This document shows, piece after piece, positions 25,321 to 35,141 of a DNA stretch of 64,000 nt; positions within the stretch are counted from its first letter, which is position 1, and each line of letters opens with the position of its first letter. The DNA is taken from the NCBI GenBank assembly GCA_021778845.1, contig JAJYBU010000016.1:1-64000 (forward strand), written 5' to 3'. A program made the translations under genes and the position numbers. This stretch comes from Acidobacteriota bacterium. Its GTDB lineage: Bacteria; Acidobacteriota; Terriglobia; Terriglobales; Acidobacteriaceae. The notes beneath the pieces were generated by a model. The model had not been told where the DNA came from, searched no databases, and worked only from the letters and a program-made list of their open reading frames with translations.

Positions 25321-27312
25321 CCGAACCGAGCGGTACTGGTTCGTGCCCTTCGTCACCGCCTGCCACACGATCTGCTCCGACCCGGGCGCGCCTGTCACCT
25401 CATACACCTGCGATCCTCCTACCGGAGAACTGAAGACGACATGCCGGTCGTTGTTGGACATCAGAGCCACGTCCCCGCCAAAGAAGCTATAGACTGCAGG
25501 TGTCGGCTGATAGTGTTCCGTCAACGTCGCCGTCATATTCGTCTCATTCACCTGCACCACCGCCATCTTCGAATAGCACAGGCTCGTAGGTGCGGTCGAT
25601 CCGGCTGCAAAGCAATTCCCTATGGGGGTACCCGGAAGCTCCCGATCGTCGCCGTTATCCATCACCCCCAGCGTAAACGCGCCCGTCGTCTTGGAGGTGA
25701 AGTAGTTCGGTCCGTGCTGCGCATAGAACCAGTCGGTCGGGTCGATTCCCCCGTTGAGCGTGAAATCTCCACCCTCGCCCAGGTGCCACATAATATTACC
25801 GTCGCCCGTCCCATTATTGAAATTGATTTTGATGATCCAATTCTGGTGCCGTACGGACAGCAGCAGATTCCCATCGGTGTTTGAGTACAGCATTGCATTC
25901 GAGTGCGTATAGTCCGGAAACTGTGCTGGCCACGGAACCCGGTTCACATCCAGATAGGTGAACCCATTCCACAGCCAGTCCGGATTGCCGCTCTGGTCCA
26001 CATCCACCAGCACATCGCCCAGCACATTCGTTGGCCCGCTATAGGTCACAGGCGTGGGCGCTGGAACTCCCGGCTTAGGCGATGGCGGAGCCGATGTAAT
26101 CGCAGGACTCACATTGACCGTCTTGGTCGCAGAAAACAGCAGCACCATGTGCCCATTCGGCAGCGGCAGCACATCGTGGTGCAGACTCCCCAGCGTGGCT
26201 CCATTCAGCTCTGCCGACAACGTTGGATTCGCGGTCACCGCCGCAGCCACAGCCGCCGCCGTCACCGACCGGATCGTCGTTCCCGCCAGATCTACCTCCC
26301 TCACCTCATCGAGCGTGCCGGGAAGCACTGTTTGTCCCTTATGCAGCGGGATGGACGACAGATAAGCGATCTGCACCAGAAAATGCCCGTTGGGCAGGAA
26401 CTGAATCGGTTGCACAATATCCTGCGTCGTACCCGGGTCCGTCGCCGCCACGATTGCGCCCGACGCATTTTCCGTCTTGGCGTAACTGTAGGTCCAGATC
26501 ACGTTCCCATTCAGGTCCGTTGCAAATGCCAGTGCCGTCGCCTGAGGCTGCGCCGTGTCGAATAGTTCAATCCCCGGTTGCGGCGTTCCTCCACCCACTG
26601 CTCCCGCCACCACTGAGGACGTCGCGAACGGCGTGCCGGTCGTAAACGTGTGATCGCTGTCCGTGAATGTCGCCGTCAGCGTCTGTCCGTTGGACAGCGT
26701 GTCGGTCAGCACTGCGGTCGCCTGCATGTGGTACGTTGTGTTCCCCAGCATCCCCGCCACCAGCACGGGCACCGTGTTCGCCGTCGTGGAGGTCTGCGCC
26801 GACGTCGGGAACCCATACGCCGTGCTCTTGCCGAAGTTCACCATCATCGATCCCGGATCCGGCAGGTTCAGCGTATAGCTCGCCACCTGTGGATTCGCCG
26901 TCGTGCTCACAATGCCAGCGTTCACCAGCGCCATCACCGCCTGCGCATAGTCACTCTGCGGGGAGCTGGCTAGCTGCGCGGTGATCGTCGCATTCTGCGA
27001 CTGGAAAACCGTTGCCGGAGCCGTGTACAGCCCCGTGGAGCTTATCGTTCCACACGTCGTACTCGTCCCGTTATTGCACGCCAGCACCCACTGCACGGTT
27101 CCCCCACCACCCGCGACCGTTGCAGTGAACTGCTGCGTTCCACCAATGCCCAGCGCCACAAACTGCGGAGAGATCGTCACCGATCCATTCTGTCCCACGA
27201 TCGGAGTCGGCTGCGGCTTGAACGGCGTCGGGATAAAGTGGTTCCCGCCGCAGCCTGACAGAATCGCCAGGCCCAGCAGCAAACCTGAATATACCCATAC
27301 ACGCTCTTTCAT
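25288..27312 (-). CDS. Arylsulfotransferase (ASST)-like lipoprotein
   Basis: The 674-aa protein has a lipoprotein signal MKERVWVYSGLLLGLAILSGC with lipobox LSGC. After it come Ig-like segments (about 40-240; ISPQFVALGIGGTQQFTATV) and a beta-propeller that resembles the ASST family. The ASST region has LGSLHHDVLPLPNGHMVLL with paired His, a possible active-site area, as well as DWLWNGFTYLD and GEGGDFTL. True ASSTs transfer sulfate between phenols in the periplasm; the present protein may be only structurally related. The ATG at 27312 has GGGAG five bases upstream, and an in-frame ATG at 27450 is rejected. Its stop lies within the methylase 3' end. Confidence 0.78.
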   Translation of the reverse strand: MKERVWVYSGLLLGLAILSGCGGNHFIPTPFKPQPTPIVGQNGSVTISPQFVALGIGGTQQFTATVAGGGGTVQWVLACNNGTSTTCGTISSTGLYTAPATVFQSQNATITAQLASSPQSDYAQAVMALVNAGIVSTTANPQVASYTLNLPDPGSMMVNFGKSTAYGFPTSAQTSTTANTVPVLVAGMLGNTTYHMQATAVLTDTLSNGQTLTATFTDSDHTFTTGTPFATSSVVAGAVGGGTPQPGIELFDTAQPQATALAFATDLNGNVIWTYSYAKTENASGAIVAATDPGTTQDIVQPIQFLPNGHFLVQIAYLSSIPLHKGQTVLPGTLDEVREVDLAGTTIRSVTAAAVAAAVTANPTLSAELNGATLGSLHHDVLPLPNGHMVLLFSATKTVNVSPAITSAPPSPKPGVPAPTPVTYSGPTNVLGDVLVDVDQSGNPDWLWNGFTYLDVNRVPWPAQFPDYTHSNAMLYSNTDGNLLLSVRHQNWIIKINFNNGTGDGNIMWHLGEGGDFTLNGGIDPTDWFYAQHGPNYFTSKTTGAFTLGVMDNGDDRELPGTPIGNCFAAGSTAPTSLCYSKMAVVQVNETNMTATLTEHYQPTPAVYSFFGGDVALMSNNDRHVVFSSPVGGSQVYEVTGAPGSEQIVWQAVTKGTNQYRSVRLPSLYPGVTW

Positions 27313-27842
27313 CTTGACTCCCTGTTTTCGATCAGCACTGCGCATCCTTATCATCTCCCGAGGATCCGCGTTATCACAACGATACCCGATTCTCACCATG
27401 CGATTGTTTTGACGGCGACGCACAGGCAATCGCTTCACTCCGGTCAACAAATCATCCCTGGATGGTCATCCTCCATAGTCCTTGTCAAGCATGGCTATAG
27501 CGTAGGATGCACAAATTCGCTCCATCGGAATCGGTGGTGCCTGCCACCCACCTTCTCGCCAACACTCGACAGCCATCGGGCAACTGCATACGAAGCTCCG
27601 GTCTCCCCAGCCTGAGTGAGCTTCCCGACTGGTGCCCTCCGAGGCCTCGGCTTCAGACGTCGATTAGCCTGGGAAAACAGCACTGGCAGGCTTCGTCCAG
27701 CTCACGGTCATCGAGATCAGCTACCCTCCGCGTCATCGTGTTGCACAGTCATCACGCACAGCCCACTCGGCTGCAAGGCTTTCGCAAAAAGAAGCGGCCC
27801 GGATAATCCGGACCGCCTCGTGCATCGTTGTGACTGTGTTGG
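27313..27842. other. 530-bp intergenic region between ASST-like and S53 genes
   Basis: Both neighbours are on the minus strand. The region must hold the ASST promoter and the S53 terminator (27786-27816). Short open frames exist on both strands but show no recognisable domain, signal or ribosome site; I see no convincing gene, RNA structure or mobile element in the rest. Confidence 0.5.
27786..27816 (-). terminator. Rho-independent terminator of the S53 protease gene
   Basis: On the minus strand GCGGTCCGGA/TCCGGGCCGC forms a 10-bp stem with one mismatch around a TTA loop, followed by CTTCTTTTTG. It begins 26 bp after the stop codon. Confidence 0.85.
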
Positions 27843-29516
27843 CTAGGGAGCAAGCGCAGCGAGCAGGCCGGCATTCGGACTACCCCATCCTGTCACCAGG
27901 TCATACCCGACGACAGCCGAGTAGCTGCCCGATTTTCCGCTGATGATGTCATGGAAGTCCGTGTCATACACCGACGTCACATTCTGCGCATAGATCGTCG
28001 GATTCATGAAGCCAATCGTCGACTTACCCTGCGCAGCCAACTGCTGGTTGACCAGCGCAACATACCCCGCCCACATCGGTGCCGCGAAGCTCGTGCCGCC
28101 ATACAGATTCGCCGTGCAGGTGGTTTGATCTGCACACACATAGAAGGTGAAGTTCGCATTCGCCGACACATCGGGTCCATTACGATACGTCGTCGATCCC
28201 TTGTTGCTCGAGTTGATCACGCCAGGGAGCTTCTGCCATGCCGGAATCGCAATCTTGTCCGGCGAGATGCCGCCGCCGCTATCCACCCACGCCGTCTCGG
28301 ACTGCCATGGGCCTGCCGCGCTGGACGTCACCAGATCCGTGCCTCCGACCGCGACCACGTACGCATCATCAGCCGGCCATGCCTCATTCCTCTTGGACCA
28401 CGTCGAATGATCGCCCGACGCTGCAAAGAAGTTCTGCCCCTGCGCCGCCATCTTCTCGAAGTAAGGGTTCAGCGTCGAAGGGTCAGCCGGCTTCCAGCCC
28501 CATGAGCAGCCAATAGTCGTCGGCAGCGGGCTATGCGTCGTCATCGCGCTGATGATCGCCGTATCGGTCGACCCGACATACATCGTAAGGCTCGACAGCC
28601 CCGGAGCCATCCCGATGGCCTGCGTCATATCCAGCGTTTGCTCCGTATCATCGCAATTGCCGCCGGCCGTCGTATCCACACAGGAGGTGCTGGTTCCATC
28701 CGTCGAGAGCAGCGTGATGGGAACATTATTGGTCTGTCCCACATTTTTGAAATAGGTATTCAGATCGGTCAGATCAGTACCGTAATACTCCAGCAATCCG
28801 AGGTTCTGACCTGTCCCCGTAAGCGTTCCCGTCCCGTAATACGCTGCGCGCATATCGCTGCCCAGAAAGGACGCCGAAGGCCCTGAACCAGTAGTCGCGT
28901 GCGACACCACCTCATTCACCGGTATGCCATGCGCCGCAGCATAATCCGTCTTGCTCTCCAGCAGACGGTACGGAATCGAGTAGTTATCCAACCCCGAGAT
29001 GTGCCACAGCGGAAACGTCAGGTCGGTCGTAGGCTCACTGTCCGGAGAATAAAACGTACGGTTCTCCGTCGGGTGCTGATAGGTCATCATGCGTATGTGG
29101 AACGCGCTCTCTACCGCGGCCACTGGACCTCTTACCTCTACATCCATTCCGTCTCTCGAGCCGCCGGTGACCGTGAAGCCATTCGTCACCGCGAATTGAA
29201 CGACCGCGTCATACTGCTCCTTGCTGGGACCAAATCTGGCAGTAAACTCCGTCGGCGTCAAAAATTTGTGAAATAGCGGACTGCCGGAATCGTAGACCTC
29301 ACCTAAAAAAGCTTCCAGCCCGGGCGCGTCGCCCAGCGGCAGAACAATGTTCAAATTCATGATCTGGCTTGAGCTGAGTCGACCGAGTGGCTGCGCCGCG
29401 CCACTCTCAACTACATCTCGCACGTGATGCGTCAACACTGACTGTGCTTGCGATTGGAGTGCAGCAACCGGCACGCACGCTATAAGCGTAAGCAATAGAA
29501 ACCCTGTTCCCCGCAT
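27843..29516 (-). CDS. Secreted S53 (sedolisin/kumamolisin-like) peptidase
   Basis: The 557-aa preproprotein has a signal peptide (MRGTGFLLLTLIACVPVAAL), a pro-kumamolisin activation domain (about 50-190; FHKFLTPTEFTARFGPS and VESAFHIRMMTYQHP) and a sedolisin catalytic domain. The ExxxD pair is in DDTEQTLDMTQA, the catalytic Ser is in YGGTSFAAPMW, and the Ca2+-site aspartates lie in FHDIISGKSG and GYDLVTGWGSP. S53 enzymes are acid-active endopeptidases, fitting an acidic-soil organism. The ATG at 29516 has AGGAG 8 bp upstream, and a sigma-70-like promoter lies about 56 bp further upstream. Confidence 0.93.
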   Translation of the reverse strand: MRGTGFLLLTLIACVPVAALQSQAQSVLTHHVRDVVESGAAQPLGRLSSSQIMNLNIVLPLGDAPGLEAFLGEVYDSGSPLFHKFLTPTEFTARFGPSKEQYDAVVQFAVTNGFTVTGGSRDGMDVEVRGPVAAVESAFHIRMMTYQHPTENRTFYSPDSEPTTDLTFPLWHISGLDNYSIPYRLLESKTDYAAAHGIPVNEVVSHATTGSGPSASFLGSDMRAAYYGTGTLTGTGQNLGLLEYYGTDLTDLNTYFKNVGQTNNVPITLLSTDGTSTSCVDTTAGGNCDDTEQTLDMTQAIGMAPGLSSLTMYVGSTDTAIISAMTTHSPLPTTIGCSWGWKPADPSTLNPYFEKMAAQGQNFFAASGDHSTWSKRNEAWPADDAYVVAVGGTDLVTSSAAGPWQSETAWVDSGGGISPDKIAIPAWQKLPGVINSSNKGSTTYRNGPDVSANANFTFYVCADQTTCTANLYGGTSFAAPMWAGYVALVNQQLAAQGKSTIGFMNPTIYAQNVTSVYDTDFHDIISGKSGSYSAVVGYDLVTGWGSPNAGLLAALAP

Positions 29517-29571
29517 GGTGATTTCTCCTGTCTCGTGTAGCTCTATTCTGTTGTGGCTGATGCGTGGCTCA

Positions 29572-29600
29572 ATTCTTGACCGGCACGCTGTGGCTGTCAA
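29572..29600 (-). promoter_or_regulatory. Sigma-70-like promoter of the S53 gene
   Basis: On the minus strand TTGACA (29600-29595) is followed after 17 bp by AAGAAT (29577-29572), a 6/6 and 4/6 match to -35/-10 consensus, about 56 bp upstream of the start codon. The rest of the 314 bp between the S53 and PPK2 starts (29517-29830) shows no other feature. Confidence 0.5.
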
Positions 29601-29830
29601 CAACTTATTCGATTACCTTGGGATGTAGCCGCAGGTACATACACCCTCTGGGCATGCGGACCACACCACTACCCGTCTGCGTTCGATCATCTGCCGCTCC
29701 ACCGGAAGCCCCTGCCTACCCCTGACTGCCAGTCGCGCAACGCGTGGAGCATCGCCACACTATAAAGCTGGCATCCTAACCACCACGCACCGTATCCTTG
29801 CGGGATGCATCGAGAGATGACAGGAAGACT

Positions 29831-30700
29831 ATGAAAATCGACTCAGAGAAGTTTCGGGTACGTCCCGGCGAAGTAATCAAGCTCAATCAACTGCCGACCA
29901 GAGTTGCCCCCTTATACCGTTCGAAGAAAAACTATAGCGCCATCCTGCGGCAGCATGTCTCCGAGTTAAGCGACCTGCAGCAGTTGCTCTACGGCTCCAA
30001 TCGCTACGCCCTCCTCCTGATCTTTCAGGGCATGGACGCCGCCGGAAAAGACGGCGCGATTCGCCACGTCATGTCCGGCATCAATCCCCAGGGCTGCGAT
30101 GTGACCAGCTTCAAGCAGCCCAGCGCCGACGAGCTCGAGCACGACTTTCTCTGGCGCTCAACTCGTCGGCTTCCCGAGCGTGGCCGCATCGGCATCTTCA
30201 ACCGCTCCTATTACGAAGAGGTGCTCGTCACTCGCGTCCATCCCGAACTCCTCGACAACGAAGGGCTGGCGAAGGAACTCCGCGACGACAAAAATCTCTG
30301 GCAGCAGCGCTACCGTTCCATCATCGATCTCGAGCGCCACCTGCACGACAACGGGACCCGCACGATTAAGATATTCCTCCACCTCTCACACGAAGAGCAG
30401 CGCAAGCGCTTCCTCGAGCGCATCGACCAACCTGACAAAAACTGGAAGTTCAGTCTCGCCGACATTCACGAGCGAAAGTATTGGAAGAAATACATGGATG
30501 TGTTTCAAGATTGCCTCAACACCACCAGCACCGCGCACGCACCCTGGTTTGCGGTTCCGGCCGACGACAAGGAGAACGCCCGCCTGATTGTCTCCACCAT
30601 CGTCCTCAATGCGCTCCGGAGCCTCGAAATGGCTTATCCCAAAACCACCGCCAAACGACGCGCCGAGTTGCTGGCTATTCGCAAACACCTCAAGAAGTAA
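29831..30700 (+). CDS. ppk2: Polyphosphate kinase 2 family protein
   Basis: PPK2 enzymes transfer phosphate between polyphosphate and nucleotides (NDP or NMP). The 289-aa protein has Walker A in [19 protein letters not shown], the Walker B/NRSYYE segment [17 protein letters not shown], and the lid region [22 protein letters not shown] single PPK2 domain of this length is typical. Class I, II or III (ADP, AMP or both as substrate) cannot be decided by eye. The ATG at 29831 follows AGGAAG. Confidence 0.9.
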   Translation: MKIDSEKFRVRPGEVIKLNQLPTRVAPLYRSKKNYSAILRQHVSELSDLQQLLYGSNRYALLLIFQGMDAAGKDGAIRHVMSGINPQGCDVTSFKQPSADELEHDFLWRSTRRLPERGRIGIFNRSYYEEVLVTRVHPELLDNEGLAKELRDDKNLWQQRYRSIIDLERHLHDNGTRTIKIFLHLSHEEQRKRFLERIDQPDKNWKFSLADIHERKYWKKYMDVFQDCLNTTSTAHAPWFAVPADDKENARLIVSTIVLNALRSLEMAYPKTTAKRRAELLAIRKHLKK

Positions 30701-30772
30701 CCCATCAAAACGCATTCGGGATACCCGGCGACACGCAGTGTGCACCATGTGGCGCCGGGCCCTTCGCAGAGC

Positions 30773-32140
30773 CTAATCGGCCAACTCATCGGCCAGGTGC
30801 AGCCACTTGTCCAGCGTCGCGATCCCGCGCTCGATCTCTTCCTTCTCCACAATGAGCGGCGGCGCCACCACGAAGTGGCTCACCCAAGCCTGGAAGATCA
30901 CGCCATCGGCCAGCGTCTTCGCAGCAATCTGATCCACCAGCAGCGGCTTACCCGACACCTTATCCGAGTACGTGTTGAACGGCTCCTTCGTCGTCTGATT
31001 CTTCACCAGATCGACCGCCCAGAACAGCCCTCTCCCTCGCACATCGCCGACGCTCTTATGCTTGGCCTTCAGCGTCTGCAACAACCCTTCGACGAACGGC
31101 CCTAACTCCCGCGCCCGCTCCACCAGCTTCAGCCGCTTCATCTCATGGATCGTTGCCACGGCCGGCCCCAGCGTCATCGGATGCGCCTCATACGTGTGTC
31201 CATGCGCAAAATAATGGTCGTTAAAGAAGTCCCCTATCTTCTCGCTCGTAGCGCACAGCCCCAGCGGCACATACGCCGACGTGATGCCCTTCGCAGTCGT
31301 CAGAATATCCGGCGTCACGCCCCACAGGTTCATCGCAAACCACTCGCCCGCGCGGCCCCAGCCGGTCATCACCTCATCGGCAATCAGCAGCACGCCTGTC
31401 TCGTAGCACACCTTGCGCAGCTTCGGCATGTACTCGTCCGGCGGCACTATCACGCCGTTGGTGCCCACGATTGGCTCCACCAGCACGGCCGCCACATCGC
31501 TCTCATTGCGGATCATGTGCTCCAGATAATCCACGCAAGCGATCCCGCACTGCGGATACGTCTGCTTAATCGGACACTTGTAGCAGTGCACCTCGGGCCC
31601 AAAGATAATCCCCGGTCCCTTGCCGCGCGGCTCCATCGCCCAACGCCGCGGATCGCCCGTTGCCGCAATACTTCCCGCCGTCGATCCGTGATAACTCCGG
31701 TAGCGTGCGATGATCTTTGTCTTGCCCGTATACATGCGCGCAATCTTGAACGCCGCCTCGTTCGCGTCTGTTCCAGACGTCGTAAAGAAGAACTTGTTCA
31801 GCCCCTTTGGCAGCACCTCCAGCAACAGCTTACTCAACTCCGCGCGCGAGGTCGTGGCATATCCCGGCATCGCATACGCCAACTCCTGCGCCTGCTGCTT
31901 GATCGCATCCACCACCACCTGGTTCTTATGCCCCAGGTTCACGCACATCAACTGCGACGAAAAATCAAGATACTTCTTTCCCTTCCCGTCGGTGATGTAA
32001 CAACCCTCCGCATCGACGATATGCATCGGCGTCCAGCCCTTCTGGAATCGCCACGTGCCATAGTTCGTCTCCTGCGTTATCTGCACCACCTCTTCCGAGG
32101 TCATCGCCGCATCCTTCTCCAATACATCACTAGGACTCAT
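30773..32140 (-). CDS. Class III aminotransferase, probable beta-alanine--pyruvate/2-oxoglutarate transaminase
   Basis: The 455-aa PLP enzyme shows SGTDANEAAFKIAR (phosphate loop), YRSYHGSTAGSIAATGDPRRW, VEPIVGTNGVIVPP, the Asp in LIADEVMTGWGRAGEW and the Schiff-base Lys in DILTTAKGITSAYVPLG. It resembles omega-amino-acid transaminases. It is the last gene of the minus-strand reductive pyrimidine-catabolism cluster, 165 bp after dihydropyrimidinase. In that context beta-alanine, the product of N-carbamoyl-beta-alanine hydrolysis, is the likely amino donor, yielding malonate semialdehyde. The substrate assignment is from context. Confidence 0.85.
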   Translation of the reverse strand: MSPSDVLEKDAAMTSEEVVQITQETNYGTWRFQKGWTPMHIVDAEGCYITDGKGKKYLDFSSQLMCVNLGHKNQVVVDAIKQQAQELAYAMPGYATTSRAELSKLLLEVLPKGLNKFFFTTSGTDANEAAFKIARMYTGKTKIIARYRSYHGSTAGSIAATGDPRRWAMEPRGKGPGIIFGPEVHCYKCPIKQTYPQCGIACVDYLEHMIRNESDVAAVLVEPIVGTNGVIVPPDEYMPKLRKVCYETGVLLIADEVMTGWGRAGEWFAMNLWGVTPDILTTAKGITSAYVPLGLCATSEKIGDFFNDHYFAHGHTYEAHPMTLGPAVATIHEMKRLKLVERARELGPFVEGLLQTLKAKHKSVGDVRGRGLFWAVDLVKNQTTKEPFNTYSDKVSGKPLLVDQIAAKTLADGVIFQAWVSHFVVAPPLIVEKEEIERGIATLDKWLHLADELAD

Positions 32141-32305
32141 GATTTAATCCTTCCGCTTCTGCCGGCCTCATGCACCGGCCAAACATGCTTGGACTCCAAA
32201 CATCCTTGCGTACCAGATTGCACCCAGGGAGAAGCATCCTGCAAACCACGCATCGCCGAGTCGAAGCGCCGCACTCGGCCCAGCCTTGCTTCGCCTCCAA
32301 CGCGA

Positions 32306-33721
32306 TCAGGTGAACCCACCACCATTTGCCTCTCGCTTCACAAACCGTCCCCGCCCCGTCGCTCCCAGAAACTTCCCCGGCTGCACCACGTTGTCCACCA
32401 CCAGTTCGCCGCGCGAGTACACCTTCGCCGCATTGCCTTTCACCTGCCATCCCTCAAACATCGAGTAGTCTGTGGCCATGCGCTGCGTTGCCGCCGAGAT
32501 CGTGTACTCCGCCTTCGGATCCCACAACAAAATATCCGCATCCAGCCCTTCGGCAATCCTCCCCTTCTGCTTCTCCATACCAAAGATCTTCGCTGGATTC
32601 GTCGCACTCAACTCCACAAACCTCTCCGGCGAAATCCGTCCCGCGTTCACGCCGAAGTGCCAAAGAATCTGTAGCCGATTCTCCACCCCCGGCCCTCCAT
32701 TCGGGATCTTCCGAAAGTCTCCGCGCCCCAGCTCCTTCTGATCTGCGAACCGGAACGGACAATGATCCGTCGAAACGACCGCCAGTGATCCATCCGAAAG
32801 CGCATCCCACAGCGGTGCCTGGTTCCACTTCTCTCGCAGCGGAGGCGTAAACACATACTTCGCCTCCTCCCAGCTCTTACCCGGCATCTGGTCCTCAATC
32901 GACAGCACCAGATACTGCGTGCAAGTCTCCGCCAGCGCCTTCGCTCCGCGCGCCTGCATAAACTTCAGAGCGGCCAGCGAATCCTCATTCGACAGATGCA
33001 CGATATACACGGCAGCACCGGCCATATCGGCCAGTGCAATCGCTCGATGCGTCGCCTCCGCCTCTGCCTTCGGACTCCGGCTCAGCGCATGATAGTGTGG
33101 CGCAGTCTTGCCCTCCGCAATCATCTGCGCAACCATCACATCAATCGCACTTCCATTCTCCGCATGCACGCAGCACAGCGCATTCAGCGCCGCAGCCTTC
33201 TGCATCACCTTGAACATCAGCCCATCGTCGATCATCAGCACGCCTGGATACGCCATGAACAGCTTGAAGCTCGATATCCCTTCGGCTACCATCTCCTCCA
33301 TCTCGCGCAGCCCCTGCGCCCCGTCCCCTTGCCCTAAATCCGTCACCGCCATGTGCAGCGAATAATCCACGCAAGCCTTGCCCCGCGACTTCGCTCGCCA
33401 CACGTCGAACGCCTCGCGCATCGTATGCCCCTGCGACTGCAGCGCGAAATCGATCAGCATCGTCGTTCCGCCCACCGCCGCCGCTTGCGTGCCCGTAGTG
33501 TAATCATCCGCTGAAGTCGTCCCTCCAAACGGCATATCCAGATGCGTATGCACATCGATCCCGCCCGGCATTACCAGCAGTCCCGACGCATCCACCACCT
33601 CATGTCGCGCCTCGCCAATCCCCGCCGCCACCCGTGCAATCGTTTCGCCCTCGATCAACACATCGAGCGCCTTCGACTCCGTCGCACTCACAACCGTTCC
33701 GTTCTTAATCAGTATTCCCAT
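32306..33721 (-). CDS. hydA: Dihydropyrimidinase (hydantoinase)
   Basis: Hydrolyses 5,6-dihydrouracil or dihydrothymine to N-carbamoyl-beta-alanine or its methyl homologue. The 471-aa cyclic amidohydrolase has the metal-binding GIDVHTHLDMPFGG (54-67), the carbamylated lysine in ISSFKLFMAYPG (about 150), His ligands in CCVHAENGS and YIVHLSN, and the metal aspartate in STDHCPFRF. It starts 4 bp after the preA stop and precedes the transaminase gene. The position between PreA and the amidase/transaminase set makes dihydropyrimidine the natural substrate rather than hydantoin. Confidence 0.93.
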   Translation of the reverse strand: MGILIKNGTVVSATESKALDVLIEGETIARVAAGIGEARHEVVDASGLLVMPGGIDVHTHLDMPFGGTTSADDYTTGTQAAAVGGTTMLIDFALQSQGHTMREAFDVWRAKSRGKACVDYSLHMAVTDLGQGDGAQGLREMEEMVAEGISSFKLFMAYPGVLMIDDGLMFKVMQKAAALNALCCVHAENGSAIDVMVAQMIAEGKTAPHYHALSRSPKAEAEATHRAIALADMAGAAVYIVHLSNEDSLAALKFMQARGAKALAETCTQYLVLSIEDQMPGKSWEEAKYVFTPPLREKWNQAPLWDALSDGSLAVVSTDHCPFRFADQKELGRGDFRKIPNGGPGVENRLQILWHFGVNAGRISPERFVELSATNPAKIFGMEKQKGRIAEGLDADILLWDPKAEYTISAATQRMATDYSMFEGWQVKGNAAKVYSRGELVVDNVVQPGKFLGATGRGRFVKREANGGGFT

Positions 33722-33725
33722 GTCT

Positions 33726-35141
33726 CTAACTCCCTGCGCACTTCCCTACACCTTCGGAACCTGCCCCATCGCCCGCCTCAACGCGTTCGGCCCATGTCTG
33801 CGGAAGCAATCCCGTATCCACGCGCTGCATCGTGATGCACTCCGGCACCGGGCAAACCAGCGAGCACAAATTACATCCGACGCAATGCTCTTCCTCCACG
33901 CGAGGGATTCGTTCCAGCGGCGTCACATCCCGCCCGCTCACTCCGTCACCATTCAAATCCAGCTTCGCAATCGGCGTCGTGCTGATCCGCCGACTACTCT
34001 CCGCCGCCACCATCGCCGGCGTCCGCGTCGTATCCGGAGCAGCCAAGGTGCGATCCAGATGGATGCACTGGTGCGCACCATCCCAGCACGCCGTATAGCA
34101 AAGCTCGCAGCCAATGCACTTCGCCTCATCAATCTGCGCGACCACCTTGTAGTTCAAATTAAGGTGTTGCCAATCACGCATCTTCGGCAGGGACAGCCCG
34201 CGGAAATCGCTGATCGACTCATACCCTTTTCGCCGCATCCACGCCAGCAACCCATCGCCCATATCCTCAACGATGCGATATCCGTAGTGCATCACCGCCG
34301 TGCACACCTGCACCGTTCCCGCGCCCAGGAGCATGAACTCCGCCGCATCCTGCCAACTCCCAATTCCCCCAATCCCCGACATCGGCAGAGATGCCAGAGG
34401 ATCGCTCATCACCTGCTGCACCATGTTCAACGCAATCGGCTTCACCGCCGGCCCGCAGTATCCTCCATGCGAACTCTTCCCATCTACATTCGGCCGCGGC
34501 TCCAACGTCTCCAGGTCAATCCCTGTGATCGAATTAATCGTGTTGATCGCGCTCAACGCATCCGCACCCGCATGTTTCGCGGCTCGCGCAGGCAGCCGGA
34601 TGTCGCTGATGTTCGGCGTCAACTTCACGATCACGGGTGTGCGCGCCTTCTCCTTCACCCATCCCACAATCTGCTCGCAATACTCTGGCACCTGCCCCAC
34701 CGCAGATCCCATCCCGCGCTCATTCATGCCATGCGGACACCCGAAGTTCAACTCCAACCCGTCCGCGCCCGCGTCCTCCGCTCGCTGCACAATCTCATGC
34801 CACGCTTCGCGCCTGCTCTCCACCATCAACGACGCAATCACCACATGCTTCGGATACCTGTGCTTAACCTCCGCCATCTCGCGCAGATTCACCGTCGGCG
34901 GCCGGTCGCTGATCAACTCAATATTGTTGAGCCCCATTATCTTCTGGCCGTTCCAGTCGATCGACGAGTAGCGCGAACTCACATTCGTCACCTGCGCGCC
35001 AATCGTCTTCCACACCGCGCCGCCCCACCCTGCATCGAATGCGCGCATGATCTGTTCGCCGCAATTGGTAGGCGGCCCACTCGCCAGCCAGAACGGATTC
35101 ATACATCTAATTCCTGCAAACGTCGTCTCAAGCGTTGGCAT
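33726..35141 (-). CDS. preA: NAD-dependent dihydropyrimidine dehydrogenase subunit PreA
   Basis: PreA reduces uracil or thymine with electrons from PreT. The 471-aa subunit has an FMN TIM-barrel like dihydroorotate dehydrogenase (NPFWLASGPPT, then LELNFGCPHGM, and GIGGIGSWQDAAEF), then a C-terminal two-[4Fe-4S] ferredoxin domain: CIGCELCYTACWDGAHQC and CVGCNLCSLVCPVPEC. The best start is ATG 35141, with GGGAGG 7-12 bp upstream and overlapping the end of preT by 14 bp; ATG 35144 is next to it. A further ATG at 35276 is not needed. The reaction is uracil to 5,6-dihydrouracil with NADH. Confidence 0.93.
   Translation of the reverse strand: MPTLETTFAGIRCMNPFWLASGPPTNCGEQIMRAFDAGWGGAVWKTIGAQVTNVSSRYSSIDWNGQKIMGLNNIELISDRPPTVNLREMAEVKHRYPKHVVIASLMVESRREAWHEIVQRAEDAGADGLELNFGCPHGMNERGMGSAVGQVPEYCEQIVGWVKEKARTPVIVKLTPNISDIRLPARAAKHAGADALSAINTINSITGIDLETLEPRPNVDGKSSHGGYCGPAVKPIALNMVQQVMSDPLASLPMSGIGGIGSWQDAAEFMLLGAGTVQVCTAVMHYGYRIVEDMGDGLLAWMRRKGYESISDFRGLSLPKMRDWQHLNLNYKVVAQIDEAKCIGCELCYTACWDGAHQCIHLDRTLAAPDTTRTPAMVAAESSRRISTTPIAKLDLNGDGVSGRDVTPLERIPRVEEEHCVGCNLCSLVCPVPECITMQRVDTGLLPQTWAERVEAGDGAGSEGVGKCAGS

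Noticed and set aside
31145-32674. A 509-codon open frame on the + strand
   Set aside because: Antisense to the transaminase and hydA genes; no recognisable domain.
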